Below, piece by piece: positions 4,401 to 5,702 of a stretch of DNA of 5,702 nucleotides; within the stretch, counting starts at the first letter, position 1, and each line of letters begins with the position of its first letter. This stretch comes from an uncultured Lysobacteraceae bacterium. GTDB lineage: Bacteria > Pseudomonadota > Gammaproteobacteria > Xanthomonadales > Rhodanobacteraceae. The DNA lies in contig CAMLLF010000296.1 of the NCBI GenBank assembly GCA_946480705.1, positions 1 to 5,702 of the forward strand. Reading direction: 5' to 3'. The position numbers and the translations under genes are program-made. The notes under the pieces are model-generated. The model was not told the DNA's origin, did no database searches, and saw only the letters and a list, made by a program, of their open reading frames with translations.

Positions 4401-5702
4401 ATGTACCGCTTTACCGATTGCTGCTGCCGCGCGCGGCGGTTCGCCGCGGCCGCGGCCTTGCTCGGCGGCTCCGCCTTCGCGGCAGATCCACCGGGCTCGC
4501 TGCCGCTGGACTGGCCCATGGGCCAGCTCGTCGGCACCCAGCTGGTGCCCGGCCAGAACATCCGGGTGATGCAGAACTACGCCAATTCCAACGGCGACTA
4601 CCAATACCGGCTGCACAGTGCGCTGGACCTGTCGCAGGACAGCGGCTCCACCGTCAATGCGCCGGTCTACGCCGCCGCCGACGGCGTGGTGCTGTGCGCC
4701 GTCAACGCGAGCTGGCCAGGCTGGGTCGTGGTGATCGAGCACACCCTGAGCAACGGCAGCAAGCTCTACACGCAGTACGGCCACCTCAACACACCCGGCG
4801 TAGTGCCCGGCCAGATCGTCAACCGCGGCGGCCAGATCGCCAGTGTCATCGAATGGCCCGGCAACACCGGCAACACGCACTTGCATTTCGAGGTGCGCAC
4901 CTTCGGCTACTGGGGCGGCAGCAACTGCGCCGGGCCCGGCTATGCACCGCTGAACTCCACGCCGGACCAGCATGGCTGGCGCAACCCCATCAACGAATAC
5001 TTCCAGCGCCGTCCGGCATTCCCGGGCCAGGTGGTCGCGAACACCGCGCAGAGCGTGCGCGCTGCGCCCAACCGCAGCGGCGGTGCGGTGATCGCGAGCG
5101 TCGCGGCGAACGTACCGTTGGTCGCCGACGGGGCATTCGCCGATCAGGGCGGCGGCAAGGAGTGGTGGCACCGGATCAAGTACAACGCCAGCCAGTGGGG
5201 CTATGTGCCGGCCTACTGGAACGACGGCTGGGGCGGCAATATCGCCTCGACCGAATACCTGCGCTATCCCGGACCGGTGGAACTGGCCGGCGCGGTGAGC
5301 AGCGGAGGCGAGCTTTACCTGTTCGCGCGCCGCGGCGACGGTGCGACGTGGCTGCGCCGGCGTTCGGCTGCCGGCAGTTGGAATGCCTGGCAGTCGCTGG
5401 ATGGGAACGCCACGGCCCAGCCCGTGGCCGCGGTCAACGGCGACGGGCGCGTGCAGCTGTTCGCGCGCGGCACCGACAGCCAGATCTGGACACGGCGGCA
5501 GATCAGCGCCGGTTCGGCACAGTGGGACGCGTGGACCCACCTCGGCGGCGACGCGAGTTCCGCGCCGGCGGTGGTACGCAACGCTGACGGTCGCCTGCAG
5601 TTGTTCGTGCGCGGTCCCACGGGCGGCCTGCGCAGTCGCGTCCAGGCGGCGGCCGGAGGGGCCTGGAATGCGTGGGTCGATCATGGCGGCACGGTGCACT
5701 GG
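4401..5702 (+). CDS. Secreted M23 metallopeptidase with SH3-like and PLL-type lectin propeller domains (partial)
   Basis: A zinc endopeptidase of the LytM/lysostaphin type, expected to cut peptidoglycan cross-bridges or related peptides outside the cytoplasm. The frame stays open for 434 codons to the window end. Residues 1-27 are a signal peptide with Arg residues, an Ala/Leu-rich core and AFA before the likely cleavage site; a CCC cluster at 7-9 is unusual. The M23 domain (about 50-200) has the full set: His72 and Asp76 (HSALD), His128 (YGHL), and His160 and His162 (HLHFEV). An SH3-like wall-binding region follows (about 208-290; SVRAAPN, WWHRIK, WGYV). From about 291 there are propeller repeats with W-x-x-W at 327, 375 and 422 (47-48 residue period) and DGRxQLF strands, as in PLL/fucose-lectin type propellers. 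Such a C-terminus could bind glycans of a wall or prey cell. It starts 285 bp after the regulator on the same strand. Confidence 0.88.
   Translation, partial: MYRFTDCCCRARRFAAAAALLGGSAFAADPPGSLPLDWPMGQLVGTQLVPGQNIRVMQNYANSNGDYQYRLHSALDLSQDSGSTVNAPVYAAADGVVLCAVNASWPGWVVVIEHTLSNGSKLYTQYGHLNTPGVVPGQIVNRGGQIASVIEWPGNTGNTHLHFEVRTFGYWGGSNCAGPGYAPLNSTPDQHGWRNPINEYFQRRPAFPGQVVANTAQSVRAAPNRSGGAVIASVAANVPLVADGAFADQGGGKEWWHRIKYNASQWGYVPAYWNDGWGGNIASTEYLRYPGPVELAGAVSSGGELYLFARRGDGATWLRRRSAAGSWNAWQSLDGNATAQPVAAVNGDGRVQLFARGTDSQIWTRRQISAGSAQWDAWTHLGGDASSAPAVVRNADGRLQLFVRGPTGGLRSRVQAAAGGAWNAWVDHGGTVHW

Noticed and set aside
4253..5587. Plus-strand 444-codon frame over the peptidase region, and the 455-codon minus-strand frame at 4332-5699
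   Set aside because: Both are shadows of the frame from ATG 4401, which has a ribosome binding site, a signal peptide and all M23 residues but has no stop inside the window.

Overview
The window spans the right-hand junction of an integrative mobile element and the host chromosome. The host is probably a high-G+C gammaproteobacterium of the Lysobacter/Xanthomonas/Rhodanobacter type (order Lysobacterales). That placement is an inference from very GC-rich third codon positions to the right of position 2000, a membrane-anchored winged-helix/propeller regulator, and a secreted M23 peptidase carrying lectin-like propeller repeats. No 16S or housekeeping marker is present to confirm it.

Positions 1 to about 1705 are the end of the element. 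Two genes lie here on the minus strand: a truncated small acidic protein of unknown function (1-245) and a complete tyrosine recombinase (370-1518). Between the integrase start and the junction are a sigma70-like promoter, an 11-bp tandem repeat overlapping its -10 box, and a perfect 7-bp inverted repeat. At 1658-1705 is the 3' part of a tRNA-Val (anticodon CAC), from the anticodon arm to CCA, with no D-arm or proper 5' acceptor strand. This is the expected footprint of integration into a tRNA 3' end. The intact tRNA should lie beyond the left edge of the window at the far end of the element. The native tRNA terminator survives at 1776-1805, outside the element.

Positions 1706-5702 are chromosome. 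After the terminator and a further long hairpin (1846-1890) comes a 701-residue protein (2010-4115). It has a cytoplasmic OmpR/CadC-type winged-helix DNA-binding domain, a single transmembrane helix, and a large presumed periplasmic TolB-like (PD40) beta-propeller. A 285-bp gap follows. It holds two CCGCA-N11-TGCGG dyads repeated 25 bp apart and three helically phased ATCAG repeats, both operator-like. The last gene (4401 to past the window end) encodes a secreted M23 metallopeptidase with all catalytic residues, then an SH3-like region, then PLL-type lectin propeller repeats that run off the edge.

The longest stretch without a gene is 1519-2009. It contains the integrase promoter region, the attachment site, the terminator, the hairpin and a candidate promoter for the regulator. 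The one-component regulator and the downstream peptidase point the same way and may be functionally linked, but only the adjacent repeats hint at that. I see no CRISPR array, insertion sequence or clear new defence system. The most informative parts are the attachment junction and the operator-like repeat clusters.
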